A stretch of DNA of 64,000 nucleotides, taken from contig OX637340.1 of assembly GCA_951799405.1 (NCBI GenBank), forward strand, positions 2,418,001 to 2,482,000, in the 5' to 3' direction. Source of the stretch: Agapetus fuscipes. Taxonomy: Eukaryota; Arthropoda; Insecta; Trichoptera; Glossosomatidae. How positions within the stretch are numbered: position 1 is the stretch's first letter; each line of letters opens with the position of its first letter. The position numbers were made by a program, and so were the translations under genes. The notes beneath the pieces are model-generated. The model was not told the origin of the DNA. It did not search any database and saw nothing but the letters and a program-made list of their open reading frames with translations. Of this stretch, positions 9,264 to 20,287 are shown one piece after another.

Positions 9264-10505
9264 ATAAATGTATCCCTCAGTAAGGAGTGTGAGATACACA
9301 ATAGCTTGCGGAGGCAGGATCGCTATTTTTCAACAACATTCCTTACAACTATCGATACCGTAAAAGGTTACCTGCCTCTTTTTGTGTCATTAGGTGTAGA
9401 AATGTAAAGCTATCCACTATTAAACGGTTTGTACAACCTTGCTTGGATAAACAAGTATTTTCAATTATTCTTGTTACTTAATATGCATTATTTTATTAGG
9501 TACTATGCAACCATCCTCTTATGTAAATAATAACAAAACATTAATTTTCCATGGAAATGCAGTGTTTATGTGAGTGTATTTATTTTGCAGGAAAACTCTA
9601 TGAATTTAAAACCTTTTAATTTTAATGCACATTCATATGTGTATGCAAATCGGTTCCCTTTCGATGAACATATTGAAATGAAGATATATCTTACAGTAAA
9701 TTCTAGAAGCACATGTAACGGCACTTATGAGTTTTTACAGAAATCTGTTAAAAAATCATAATAACCAATCAAAGAAAGCCAACAGTGAATGTGAATTTTC
9801 AAACGACCTGTTTTACTTTTTTTTTTTTTTTTTCATTGAAATCAAAGGGCCAATTAATTTTTTGTATTAATATTCTTTTTCTTGGTACTAAATCATATTT
9901 TTTACTAAAATTTGAATGAAAATAAAACAGCACCTATGTAACCTTAAAAAAAACAATAATTTCACCATTTCCTTACGTTGTTAAAGCTTTTAAAAGTTTA
10001 TACTTCTTTACATAGCCCTACTATCTACTCGCGAAAAAATATTAACAGATCTTTTCTACGAGACACTCTACTATACTTATTTTAAAGTACTATCTAAAAA
10101 ACTATAAAATTTATAGCGATTGAATGCAAATACTAGATATTTTTAGATACTATCTCACACTCAAATTTGAAGGTCTTTAACATCAATTTAAGGATCCAAA
10201 GCTCACAATCATTCGAGGTTGATATATTGAATGGATAATAATTTATTTTCCGTATTGAGTGATATTTATTTTTGCATGAAAAACAATATAAGAGGCGAAA
10301 ACGTTAAAGCATATAAAAAATAAAAATAAAGTGAATTTAAACTGTGTTTTTTTATAAAAATAAATACAATGGACTTTCACAGTGTGAACCACCAAACCCT
10401 AACAAATATAATATGATTTTTTTGGTACTGCCGTCAATTGAAAACTTGATAAAAGTAAAACAATTTTTTTATAGTACCTATTTTGTAAAAATGCAGTTTT
10501 ACGAT
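9264..10505. other. long AT-rich gap, no gene seen
   Basis: No coding unit is recognised. Around 9275-9385 a CACAATAGCT, ATCGCTATTT and ATTCCTTACAA series resembles 46380-46660, a possible old repeat. A GCGAAAACGTT word near 10295 resembles Penelope-like ends. Confidence 0.3.
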
Positions 10506-10862
10506 TATTGTTTTTTTTTTTTTTTACGAAATCCTGTGCGGGAGACTCCCTAAATTCTAGAGACTCTAGGGGTCTATGACACTTGTTGTAGTGCCGCAGA
10601 GGTGTACGAGCTTTTTCGTCGCTACAAAGCGCCAATACTCAAGCAAGACCCAGGTGCTGTAAGGCTGGATGGACCTTTTTAGGGGCCGGTCTTTGATAAA
10701 GGTTGTATGATTTTTTTCAACCCAGCGAAGAGCATATTTGGAAATATAAATTGTTTATTTTTTTGTGCCCCGCCGGGATCCGAATCCACAACCTTCCATT
10801 TACGAGTCCGAAGTGTTGCCACTGGACTACGGACCGGTCCAAGATTTATGGTTAATGATTTA
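10506..10862 (-). mobile_element. SINE-1, tail b, 5S head absent
   Basis: On the minus strand the copy starts at CTTGGACCGGTCCGTAGTCC and includes the tRNA-like module with GGATTCGGATCC as B box. It then reaches tail b (CTAGAGACTCTAGG-type, then GCGCACAGGATTT-like words) and ends in poly(A), seen as a T-run at 10508-10524. The 5' end stops in the linker, so the 5S head was never copied or is lost. Confidence 0.85.
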
Positions 10863-11529
10863 TTAATGGTAAAAAAAAAAAAAAAAATTCAAACGGTTGA
10901 AATTCTCAAACATAACAGTTAAATTTAACTGAGTATTGTAGATGACCACAAAAATATCAGAAGTGTAGAAAAAGTTGAAGTAAAAACTCCAAGGTAAAGG
11001 CCAGTCGTATTATCGAATAAAATGAAAACTTGTAAATCAATTTTCACGGTTGTTTGAATGTGATGCGATTTATTTTACCAAAAAATTATGATGATGGTGA
11101 TGATGATAGCCAGTTTCTCGTCTTATAAATAAAACACAAGGTGATCTTGTAATTTACAAAAACATTTTCCACTTCACTAATCTTGAGATTGAACCCTGAA
11201 AAATTGGAAACAGTAAACTGCTTTATCAACAATGTAAACAAAACGTTTGGACTCTTTTTGTTGGGTCAAAAAAGCATATTTTTTTATTTTTCTTTATTGA
11301 AAAAGCATTACCTTTACAATCAATTCGATAATAGGTGTTACTAATTGAGCTTCAGTAGAAAACATCACGTAAATTCCCAACTATTTTGTAAAAATAAAAA
11401 TAAATGTATGAAAACTTATTCACTTGCTAGGGGGTATTGTTGTATATTCCGTACATTTTATATTTACGTGATGGTGAATAATTTATGCGGTGTCTCATAC
11501 TAGGGGTACTGATATAAAATAAGCATGAT
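10863..11529. other. gap, no gene seen
   Basis: AT-rich sequence. A GGGTACTG word at about 11509 and the block before it resemble an eroded MITE-2 end next to the copy at 11530. Confidence 0.3.
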
Positions 11530-11774
11530 CAGTACCCTTAGTACGACTTGCAAAACTTGAGAAGAGTAAAGTTTACGGAAAATATCAAAGCGTGATTTCT
11601 CCCAAAATCTGCCTTTTTGTTTCTTACACTTTGTGGTCTTAGCAAAAGAGTTACAGTGATGAAGAAAATCAAGTTCAAACAAACAAAAACGGCAGATTTT
11701 GGGGGAAATCACTCTTTAATAATTGCCGTAAACTTTACATTACTCAAGTTTTGCAACTCGTACTAAGGGTACTG
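11530..11774. mobile_element. MITE-2 copy, 245 bp
   Basis: The left end is CAGTACCCTTAGTACGACTT and the right end CAACTCGTACTAAGGGTACTG. Subterminal inverted repeats extend inward (GCAAAACTTGAG, GTAAAGTTTACGG, AAATCTGCC) for about 100 bp per arm, so the element is nearly a foldback. It has no ORF. Confidence 0.85.
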
Positions 11775-12014
11775 CTATTTAAACAGTGCATTGAAATTAG
11801 TACTTGCAATCTGCGTTGACAATAATATGGAAGGACCAAAAAAATTGCATGAAAAAAAATCTCTACATGTATGAAGAGGCCACACATCTGCTGTGGTAAG
11901 TAATTAATTTTTAATCATTTTTCCCACAAAATTTGTGACGGTACCATTAGCACCGACAGACGTACACACTTTTTTTTTAAAGCTTGGTAAAAAAACTGTG
12001 GATGAAATTTTTTT

Positions 12015-12268
12015 CTAATCTAATCTAATCTAAGTTTCAAAGACATATTAACATTTAAAGTTCATATAAAATGCATGCCCACAAACAGACACGTGTAAGT
12101 TTTCACTTACAAATACCGCATGTGTGCTCACAATTCAAAAACCAAATCTCAAAAAAAACATAAGCTCAGCAAGTTTTTCCGTCCTTTCCTGCAACAGGGG
12201 TGACATCGGTAAAGTGAACCATTTTTTACAGCATGGGTCAACCTCATACTAACCTATAAGTCAAAAGG
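12015..12268 (-). mobile_element. RTE-A 3' tail copy
   Basis: The tail CTAATCTAATCTAATCTAAG is at the left and the boundary AACCTATAAGTCAAAAGG at the right. The interior has moderate divergence (CATCGGTAAAGTGAACC in place of CATTGGCAAAG). Confidence 0.85.
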
Positions 12269-12730
12269 ATAAGACTCGCTTTTAAAAAACAAAAAAAATA
12301 TTCTTAACTACACATCAACAATTGAAAATTTCATATACATAAGACCTTACTTTGCATTTTATAAATGTCATTTTTTTCAAACAAAAAAAATATACATACC
12401 TAGTTACCAAACGAAGGTGTAAAATTTGATGCAAATCAATAACTACTTTGAGGGCAATAATTAATCATGAATTTGTCTATTAAAATAAATAATAATCAAT
12501 CTTCATCGCATCCAAGTATAAAAAAAACATTGAGTAAAAAATCATGTACAAAAACTATAACCCTCACTAAAAGCGCTATTGTATCTTTCATACGTTTTAA
12601 TGTTTACATTACTGCTCAGTATTTACACAGCATTTTATACTCGAGATACTGTTTTTTTTTTGCATTAGATATATCATGATTCAATTCGCGTTTTGAAAAT
12701 TTAACGATTAATAGATCTTATTGAAGTACA
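12269..12730. other. AT-rich gap, no gene seen
   Basis: No coding unit. The block at 12560-12660 (CACTAAAAGCGCT, ATACGTTTTAATGTTTAC) loosely resembles the repeat-like sequence at 240-310 and 11405-11480. Confidence 0.3.
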
Positions 12731-13445
12731 ATCTAAATCTAAATATAAATCTAAGCTGCAAAGATATGTATCATTTGAGATTTACATTAAATGCATTCCT
12801 AAAAGCAGACAGGCATAATTTCGCGCTCACACATGCCGCATGTGGACCTGCAATATAAAACCCAATCTCAAATGAACATAAGCCCTGCAACTCTTGCCGA
12901 CCTTCCCTGAAACAGGGGTGGCATTGGCGAAGTGAACCATTTTTTTACAGTATGGGTGGTCAGCCTTATACCAACCTATAAGTCAAGGAATACAAGCAGT
13001 TAATTACATTCAGTTATACAAACAAACAAACACTAAAAAATCTACAAAACATCTATAAAAATGAAAATTGATTCTTGGCCTTAGCCGCCTAGGGGCTGTC
13101 CATATATTACGTCATTCGCATTAAGGGGGGGGGGGTCTGGTCTGCGGATGATGGCAAATGATGTACGAGTACCAAAAGTGACGTCGTTCTTGTAAATAGG
13201 TACCAATTTCTACAAAATATACAAAATATTATGTAAGTAATATAACATTATTGAGGGTCATTAGATAATGACTATAGGATGATTGTAAGGGGGGGGGGGG
13301 GTCGAAAATCAGCCAAAATCGATGACGTAATTTATGGACGGCCCCCTACATTACAGATCAGCCGCCATTTTTTTCGGTCCTTGCATACTTCTTTCATTTC
13401 ATCCAGAGTCATAACCTTTTTCATACAAGCTCTCATAAAATAATG
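12731..13445 (-). mobile_element. RTE-A 3' end with ORF stub, interrupted
   Basis: The 3' UTR runs from the (AATCTA)n tail at 12731 through AAGTCAAGGAATAC and upstream UTR to 13090. A TIR element then interrupts it (13092-13345). The copy resumes at TACATTACAGATCAGCCGCC and encodes the last residues of the ORF (RACMKKVMTLDEMKEVCKD) to about 13440, where it is 5'-truncated. Confidence 0.9.
13092..13345. mobile_element. TIR element with ATTACGTCA ends
   Basis: The termini GGGGCTGTCCATATATTACG and CGTAATTTATGGACGGCCCC are inverted repeats of about 25 bp. The flanks are CTA (or TA) on both sides, at 13089-13091 and 13346-13348. Two long G-tracts (about 13125-13135 and 13289-13301) lie on the same strand. 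There is no ORF. The superfamily is undecided: a TA duplication would fit Tc1/mariner-like or ISL2EU-like elements, a 3-bp one PIF/Harbinger. Confidence 0.85.
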
Positions 13446-14014
13446 ATTTATTAATACAATGATTTAATAAAATATCGGCACCTGTCACAGCACGACAATC
13501 CTCTATGATACTCCATTAATATAATGACAAATGATCATTGCCGTGAAGAAACGAGAATATTAATGGTGGATCTCGTTTATAGAAAATTAACCCATGTTTT
13601 AATAATTATAAAAAAAAAACGCTCAACGTCTTGAACTATGACGTAGGTAACACATATTTTTCACAAACACAAATGCGCATTGATGATGATTTGCAGAGCG
13701 CCGTTTCGTGACTACTGTCTTGGTAATGGTTGCTGGGTACCTGATCTATTCATTAATTGTTATATAGGATTTCTAACAGTCTCTTATTGGCCAGACTCCA
13801 TTGTTTTCCGCAATCCTACAAAATGCTTTAAATACTGCTATTATTTATATTACTATCATTGTAATTGTGTCACACTATTAATAAATAAATAAAAATGTTC
13901 TGTAATTGTTGTGCGGTTTTATGTGTGCAAAAAAAAAAACAAGGGATTTTTTTTTGTTTTAATTCAGACGTTAATTTTTCTGAATAAGAGTTTTAGGCTT
14001 ACACGGACGGCTGA
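13446..14014. other. gap, no gene seen
   Basis: A 70-codon open stretch (13680-13892) is AT-rich and without motifs. I see no gene. Confidence 0.3.
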
Positions 14015-14165
14015 TGATGCTGGAGTGATGTTTTCCGGGATCTGTTGCCGTGCCAACCACACACTTCACGCTGAAGAACCCATCGTAGACGTGGGCGAAA
14101 CGTCCGGAAGCTCCAGCTCCCATAGACCACGGCAACAGATACCGGAAATCATCACTCCAGCATCT
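14015..14165 (+). mobile_element. foldback fragment with hammerhead-like core
   Basis: The arms GCTGGAGTGATGTTTTCCGG and CCGGAAATCATCACTCCAGC pair around a 75-base centre. The centre holds CTGAAGA, a stem ACCCATCGTAGACGTGGG, then CGAAACGTCC (14071-14105). That is the order CUGANGA, stem II, GAAA of hammerhead ribozymes, which are known from Penelope-like retroelements. One unpaired base at the stem II junction makes activity uncertain. Related pieces lie at 42845 and 47716. Confidence 0.6.
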
Positions 14166-14448
14166 TTATTCTTTCCGCTTTATTTTTAAGTCCGTTGTTC
14201 CAAAAAGGTTTTGTTTTTATCCGTTAATAAAAAAAAACGATTGTTACCCGAGATTTTTTCAAGTATTTCTTTATTTTATTTTTAATTTTTAAAATGGCAA
14301 TATTTTTTCATTAATCATAACCTTGTGCTTATCTGAAGCTACATTAAAAATTAAAAAATCATAAAATAACTAATAAACTTTATAGTGGATACAAATATTG
14401 AAAAAAGTTATTGCCACTTGTATTCATTAAAGTGAAACTACTAACTTT

Positions 14449-14746
14449 ACCGAAATACGTAGAAGATCGAGAGTTACTGACATAGTCAAAAGAGTGGCAA
14501 AGCAGAAGTGGTCGTGGGCAGGGCATGTAGCCAGATTGAGCGAACAAAGATGGACGAAAAGAGTGGTAGAATTGAGACCTCGTGAAGACAAAAGAACGAG
14601 AGGAAGGACTCTTACACGATGGTGAGATGATATTAAAAGAGTTGCTGGTGACTGGATGCAGAGAGCCCAGGACAGAGACGCCTGGAGAGATATGGGGGAG
14701 GCCTCTGTCCAGCAGTGTACAAGAAGTGGCTGACTAAGTAAGTAAG
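14449..14746 (+). pseudogene. LINE C-terminus, RTE-like, one stop
   Basis: The frame reads TDIVKRVAKQKWSWAGHV, ARLSEQRWTKRVVE, TRGRTLTRW, a stop, DDIKRVAGDWMQRAQDRDAW and VQQCTRSG, then stop. It is a C-terminal LINE segment with the W-GH, R-R-RW-DD and AQDR-W pattern. It ends in a (TAAG)n run. TACTAACTTT (14439-14448) and TACTGACTTT (14747-14756) are a likely 10-bp target duplication with one change. The lineage is distinct from RTE-A, B and C. Confidence 0.8.
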
Positions 14747-15030
14747 TACTGACTTTTTGAATTTCTTGCGTCGCTAAAGATGACATCTTTGAAATGAAAA
14801 ATCTTTGGCATGGCTCAAGAACGCTTATAATAAATAATCGAAATTTTCTATGGGAAATCAAAAATTGTTTTTGAGCGTTGCTGAACAAAGAAATTTTGCT
14901 AAAATCGTAGAAAATCATACATGAAAATTTTCCTCGTTTGGCGGCTTAAAAAGCAATTTGATTCAGTACTTCATGTTGCAATCCTACTTTTTTTACCGTT
15001 TTCATTTACATACAGGGAAAATCTACCCAC

Positions 15031-15276
15031 ACTAATCTAATCTAATCTAAATTGCAAAGATGTGTAGCATTGGGGATTCACATTATATGAATTCTCACAA
15101 GCAGACACGTATAAGTTCGCGCCGCATGTGGACCTACTATATAAAAACCCAATCTAAAATGAACATAAGCCCTGCAACTCTTGCTTACCTTCCCTGAATC
15201 AGGAATGACATTGGCAAAGTGAATATTTTTTTACAGAATGGGTGGTCAGCCTCATACCAACCTATAAGTCAAGGAA
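15031..15276 (-). mobile_element. RTE-A 3' tail copy
   Basis: The CTAATCTAATCTAATCTAAA tail is at 15032. A short deletion removes the segment after AAGTTCGCG. The right boundary is ATAAGTCAAGGAAT. Confidence 0.85.
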
Positions 15277-16141
15277 TCATCAAAGAAAAATAAACCTCCG
15301 CCTTGCTCTCAACCGGAAATCCCTACATCTCTGACTTTTCTTTTTACATAAATTAAAAAAGACAGCGTTTCATTCTTTCTCAGATGAACCTTTAATTATT
15401 AATATCTTCATCACATTTCTTGAGATAAACAAATGTGCAAAATATGTACACTTCTCGTGGCTTATCTTCAGGAAGAGACTGCAAATATATGAGCGATGTC
15501 TGTGCGGCCGCCACACAACGCTATCTCTCGCCAACATCCAATAAAAGTCTGTGGCATTTGATAACATTTCCATCTATTGCTATGCAAATACAAACATCAC
15601 ATTACGAACAGCTTGCTAGATTTGTTTTTTTATTCAAGCATAAAAAACTATGACTAGCCAAGCAATGAGTATAAACATTTTATATTTCTAGGTCGAAAAC
15701 GTTCGTAATTTTATTTTAAAGATTTTAATCTTTTAAATAAAGTCTATAGTGAAAATAAACAGTGTTTTGCTTGAAAAATTTCATCCAAAAATTATAAATT
15801 GAAATAAACATTTTAGATTAGTATCAATTGGAAATAAAAAATGCGAAAATGTTTATTTTTCAGGTCATTTATTATTTTGAGTATAAGAAGATTGGAGGAG
15901 GTTTGTATCTCACCAGAAAATTTTATTTTAAATTTTCTACCCTATGATCAAAGGGTACAACTTCATAATCGTTCACCTAATTGGAAAAAAATTATCTGTA
16001 ATGCTGGCGGTCAAGGCTAAGGCTTTCAAATTTTAATTCACATTACATATAGAATATGTTTTGTAGGTTTTAATTTTTATTGAACTTTTATTGTTAAGTG
16101 ATTGTTTGTTTTATATACTTAGCTGCAATTAATAGTCTGTA
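15277..16141. other. gap, possible Penelope-like trace
   Basis: Positions 15690-15770 (GTCGAAAACGTTCG, then AATAAAGTC and GAAAATAAACAG) match the reverse complement of the sequence near 21790-21850. Otherwise no gene or repeat is recognised. Confidence 0.3.
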
Positions 16142-16365
16142 TTCCTTGACTTATAAGTTGGTATCAGGCATACCACCCATACAGTAAAAAATGGTTCACT
16201 TTGCCAATGTGATCCCTGTTCTAAGGAAGGTTGGCAAGAGTTGCAGGGTGTATGTTCATTTAAGATTGGGTTTTATATTGTAGGTTCACAAGCGGCATGT
16301 TTAAACGTGAACTTAAACGTGTCTGCTTGTGGGAATACATTTAACATACGTCTTAATCTAATCTA
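16142..16365 (+). mobile_element. RTE-A 3' tail copy, tail-to-tail pair
   Basis: It starts at TTCCTTGACTTATAAG. Its tail runs into the tail of the next copy, which is in the opposite orientation, so the two share one (TAATC)n run. Confidence 0.85.
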
Positions 16366-16655
16366 ATCTTAATCTTAGTTGCAAAGTTATGTTATATTGG
16401 AGATTCACATTACATGCATTCTCACAACCAGACACGTACAAGTTCGCGCTTGCACATGCCTCATGTGAACCTACAACATAAAAACCAAATCTCAAATGGA
16501 TAAACACCCTGTAACTCTTGCCGTCCTTCCCTGAAACAGGGATGACATTGGCAAAGTGAACCATTTTTACAGCATGGGTGGTCAGCCACATACCAACCTA
16601 TAAGTCGAGGAACATACACGACAAATTACATTTTACAAAAAATAAATAAAACCTC
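16352..16655 (-). mobile_element. RTE-A 3' end, slightly longer copy
   Basis: Minus-strand partner of the previous copy. It continues past the usual boundary (AAGTCGAGGAACATACACG, then ACAAATTACATTTTA), matching the UTR of the long RTE-A copy at 24740-24770. Confidence 0.85.
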
Positions 16656-16779
16656 AATCCTGTAGCAAAAATAAAAGCTGCCAATAAAGAAAGAAGAAAA
16701 AACACTTGATGGTGAAACTACTGAAAGAAAATTTCTATTTTCGTCTCGACTGTTGGAGTAGACGACGTTTTGAGGCTGC

Positions 16780-16905
16780 CCTTGTTGATAAGGTTTTCTA
16801 CAATCAGTTTAAGCAAACAAGTTGTTGTACGAGTATCTTACCAAGTTCTGGCGCGACATCTGTTGCCTCGTCTTTGACAACAGGTCCAGCGAATGTCAGG
16901 TTATC
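16780..16905 (-). other. candidate exon-like segment, unproven
   Basis: On the minus strand an open frame reads VAGSINQKLDNLTF, then AGPVVKDEATDVAPEL, followed at once by GGTAAGATAC, a fair splice-donor match. The composition is less AT-rich than its surroundings. The upstream frame is closed by TGA nearby and no acceptor is clear. It could equally be a decayed element. Confidence 0.2.
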
Positions 16906-16909
16906 CAGC

Positions 16910-17684
16910 TTTTGATTTATGGACCCAGCCACTTGGTGTCTTCTTCAGAAAGCACGTGATCTCTTCACGTGATTTTCTCGCCGTGTATTTGTCAAACTGA
17001 TACTGACTAGTCAAACACTGTGCACAAACGGTAGCCGAATAATGCCTTCTTAAATGTCTGATTTAGTTAAAAGATTATCCTAGATATTACACATAATTTG
17101 TGTGATGAAATAACCAACTGTCCACACTGAAAAAGTACTGAAAGAAATTAATTTTATTATGTATGAAATCACTGAAAATATTGTATATTTTTTTTGGACT
17201 GTACTTGATATGTCGATTATCAAACCCATTTGACTTTGAATAAAATTGGAATTTATTTTGTGAAATAAATGACTGAAACTATTATAAAATAATATAAATT
17301 AAGGCAACTGAAAAATAAAAGAATAAATTGAAAATATTTTTCAAAAATCTATGAAGCTAAAAAAATAGACAAAAATGTGGAGTATAACATTTTTTCCTTA
17401 ACAATTATCATTAATAGTTCATGAAATAAATGTACAAGCACTACTTATATTCGCAAAAGAAAACTATCGAGTATTAAAATTTTCAATGTCTCAATTGATA
17501 AGCGTTCATTACGTAAGCAAACTACACAAGAAAATTTAAAATCAACATTTAAATACATAACTTCAATGAAAACTGTTTTTATTTTAAATCAATCAATTAT
17601 TTTACATAAACTGAATCACAGTCACACAGTGTATGTTTTAGATATTTTTTTCGAGGTACTTTTTTTCAATTTTCACGTCAATTT
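16910..17684. other. gap, no gene seen
   Basis: AT-rich sequence with several near-repeats of ACTGAAA. No coding or mobile unit is recognised. Confidence 0.3.
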
Positions 17685-17830
17685 TGACAGGTATAAAAAG
17701 GGCTATGGTCGTAGCGATTCGCTGGTCGGAAAACGCCGAGTTTTCACGACAGTGCTGAACTCACTGTCGGATGATTTTCCTTTGCAAGTGAAGCCTCGAG
17801 CGGGGGGGGGGGCAAGGGGAGTGACGGACG
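17685..17830 (+). promoter_or_regulatory. TATA-bearing GC-richer block, unproven
   Basis: GGTATAAAAAGGGC at 17690 is followed by a GC-richer stretch with CGTAGCGATTCGCTGG and a G-run (17799-17808). The layout (TATA box, then GC-rich DNA) resembles a core promoter or the start region of an LTR. Nothing downstream is a convincing gene. Confidence 0.2.
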
Positions 17831-19014
17831 AAACGATAATAACTATTGTACCAACACATGCAACATAAAAATTTATGCGGACGCCGTTGACGATTTTTTT
17901 TCAGATTTTGCACTGAAACGCTAACAAGTCCAAGCGCATAAATTATATTTTTCTCTGAAAAAAGTTTTCGTCATCGATATTTGTACCGCAGTACTGAATC
18001 TAGTGGCATTTTTAATAAATGAATGCTGTTTCTGCATTTATCAAGTGTAAAATGTTTTTTCAGTCTAGAAGAAATAATATTTAAGAAGAAAATATAAAAT
18101 ATTTATTATGGACTTGCTGGTGCCTGAAAAATGCGTCCAATTAACAACTTTTCAGGTAAAAAAACGAACATTTTATAACCTGAAAATTGTTAATTTTGGT
18201 AAGCCCAATAATGACAGTTGTTTCTTAGAATTGATTTAACAACTTATCGTGTCAGTTATGATTATTTTTTTCACATTTTCAGAATTTTATAGCCCTGCAG
18301 CACCTGCAGGGCTAACTTTGTTTTAATATATGAACCGTTCTACGAGAATAAGTACATCCTTAACTTCTTTTAAGTGCTTTACATTGTTAATAGATGGTTC
18401 TTTTCAAAGGACTTACAAAATTTAAATTTCAAGAATTACAACTAAATTATTTTTGGTTTGATTTTTTTATTGGATGAGATCTAAGATACATTAATACTTA
18501 TGTACACCGCATACTTTTTTCACTAACAATCATGAATTGATTTTAATTACACTAAATTATGATAATATCCCTTGTCCGAGCAATTATTTCAATCAAGATT
18601 GTTTACAGACACGTGTGAAATTTAGATTATGTTGCGTAAGATATTCTTCATTTTATTCTCAAATTTGCGGTTAACGTAACGGTGTCGTAAATATTTTATT
18701 AAAGATAGAAAAAAATGCTCTACAATAAAATTTTCTTCCAATACAAAGGCGAGCAATCCATTCAGGAACATATATTTATAGTTTTGACAACATAATTATG
18801 ATAGAACTGCATGTAATTTTGAAATGCAGATGTAAAACTTAAATTTGTGGTTCAAATTTTGTAATTGTTAGACCTCTAATTACCTTATTATATTTCAATT
18901 AAAAGAAAGGTAAAAAATGTACTTCACGCCTGCTTAAATCATAGTACTTAATCAATAAACAAAAAGAAAAATCTTGTAAGCAAATTATTAATTTTAAAAT
19001 TATTAATTTAACAA
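17831..19014. other. long AT-rich gap, no gene seen
   Basis: A perfect short palindrome around 18295-18312 (GCCCTGCAGCACCTGCAGGGC-like, with a CCTGCAGG core) is the only local structure noticed. No gene is visible. Confidence 0.3.
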
Positions 19015-19263
19015 TTCCTTGACTTGAAGGTTGGTATGAGGCTGACCGCCCATACTGTGAAAAATTATTCAATTTGCCAATGTCACCCCTGTGTCAGAGA
19101 AGGTCGGCCAAAGTTGCAGGGTTTATGTTCATTTGAGGCTTGGATTTTATTTGTAAGTACACATTCAGCATTTGTAAGCGCGAATTACACGTGTTTGTTT
19201 GTGGGCATGCATTTGATATGAGCTTTAAATGATAATTTATCTTTGAAATTTAGATTATAAATT
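19015..19263 (+). mobile_element. RTE-A 3' tail copy
   Basis: It starts at the common boundary TTCCTTGACTTGAAGG and ends in a TTAGATTATAAATTT tail. It belongs to the older subfamily with TTGTAAGTACACATTC in the middle. Confidence 0.85.
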
Positions 19264-20100
19264 TATGAAAGTTTGAGTATCAATAACAAACAGCGTGTAT
19301 GAAAATACTAAAAAGACCAATAGTGTCTTCAAGGTTTATAGTTATATTTTTGGATTGGAATCTGTTAACAATCCATCCAGGTGTTATATAAGAAATACGT
19401 ACATAAGATTTTTTTTTCAATTTCATTATTAGAATATCATGCAAAAGCAAGATACTTATATAAGTCAGGCAATATTTTTTCTTAAAAACAATAAATTTAG
19501 TCATAAAACTCTTTCAGGGTCACTAATAATGGGTTCATAAAAAAACGTTAAAACACCTAAAACTATAAAATTATGCGCTTTATATAACAGGTATTAAAAT
19601 CTTATTGAATACAAAAGCGTGATTGTGTCCACGAATCAAGTTTTCGAAAACATTTGGAAAATTAAATTGAACAATAATAATCAACTTTTATTGCAGTACG
19701 GTCACGCGGGGGGTGCACTACGGGACCAGCCATTTAAAAACAAATTCAGATTACATAATTAGCATTCATATAATCATCGTGAAATTTAAGTTTCTTTTGT
19801 GAGTAACCATTTTGAACTTGCTAATAAATTTAAGAGAATAAAAACACAGAAAAATAAATTATTTTCTTTTCTTGCCAGTATATTTTTGATTACTTTATTA
19901 AGTACCTACAGTTTCAAATTTTTTATTAATTTAGCTAACTCATTTATTTTTTCGTGGAAAATAAAGCATTTAAGAAATGTTATTCACTTGCTTACCTATT
20001 TAATATCATGTTCCATTTATAGCATCGTGAATGATATAAGACTTTTTTTCCATTCACCTAAACACTATAATAGCACCACTAGTATAAAATAAATATATAT
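19264..20100. other. gap with a LINE-end fragment
   Basis: Positions 19675-19735 (TTTATTGCAGTACGGTCACG, then GGGTGCACTACGGGACCAGC) match 35940-36000 and 46855-46915. These are three minus-strand copies of one unnamed 3'-end sequence. The open stretch 19799-20092 is AT-rich and not a convincing gene. Confidence 0.4.
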
Positions 20101-20287
20101 AATCTTTAATCTAAGTTGCAAAGATGCATAAATATTTTTGATTACAAAATAAAGACCCAAATCTAAAATTAACATAAACACTGTAACTTTTTCCGAAAAT
20201 TCCTGAAACTAGGGGAGACATTGGCATGGTAATCCATTTTATACAGTATGGGTAGTCAGCCTCATACCAACCTGTAAGTCAAAGAAC
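20101..20287 (-). mobile_element. RTE-A 3' tail copy, deleted
   Basis: It lacks about 55 bases of the middle (the CACGTG...CGCGCTT part). It keeps the tail AATCTTTAATCTAAGTTGC and the boundary CCTGTAAGTCAAAGAACG. Confidence 0.75.

Noticed and set aside
14427..14918. 163-codon minus-strand ORF
   Set aside because: Antisense of the LINE C-terminus at 14449-14746. The sense strand has the LINE motifs and the tail.
19799..20092. 97-codon plus-strand ORF
   Set aside because: AT-rich chance frame that also begins without an ATG, bounded by repeats on both sides.
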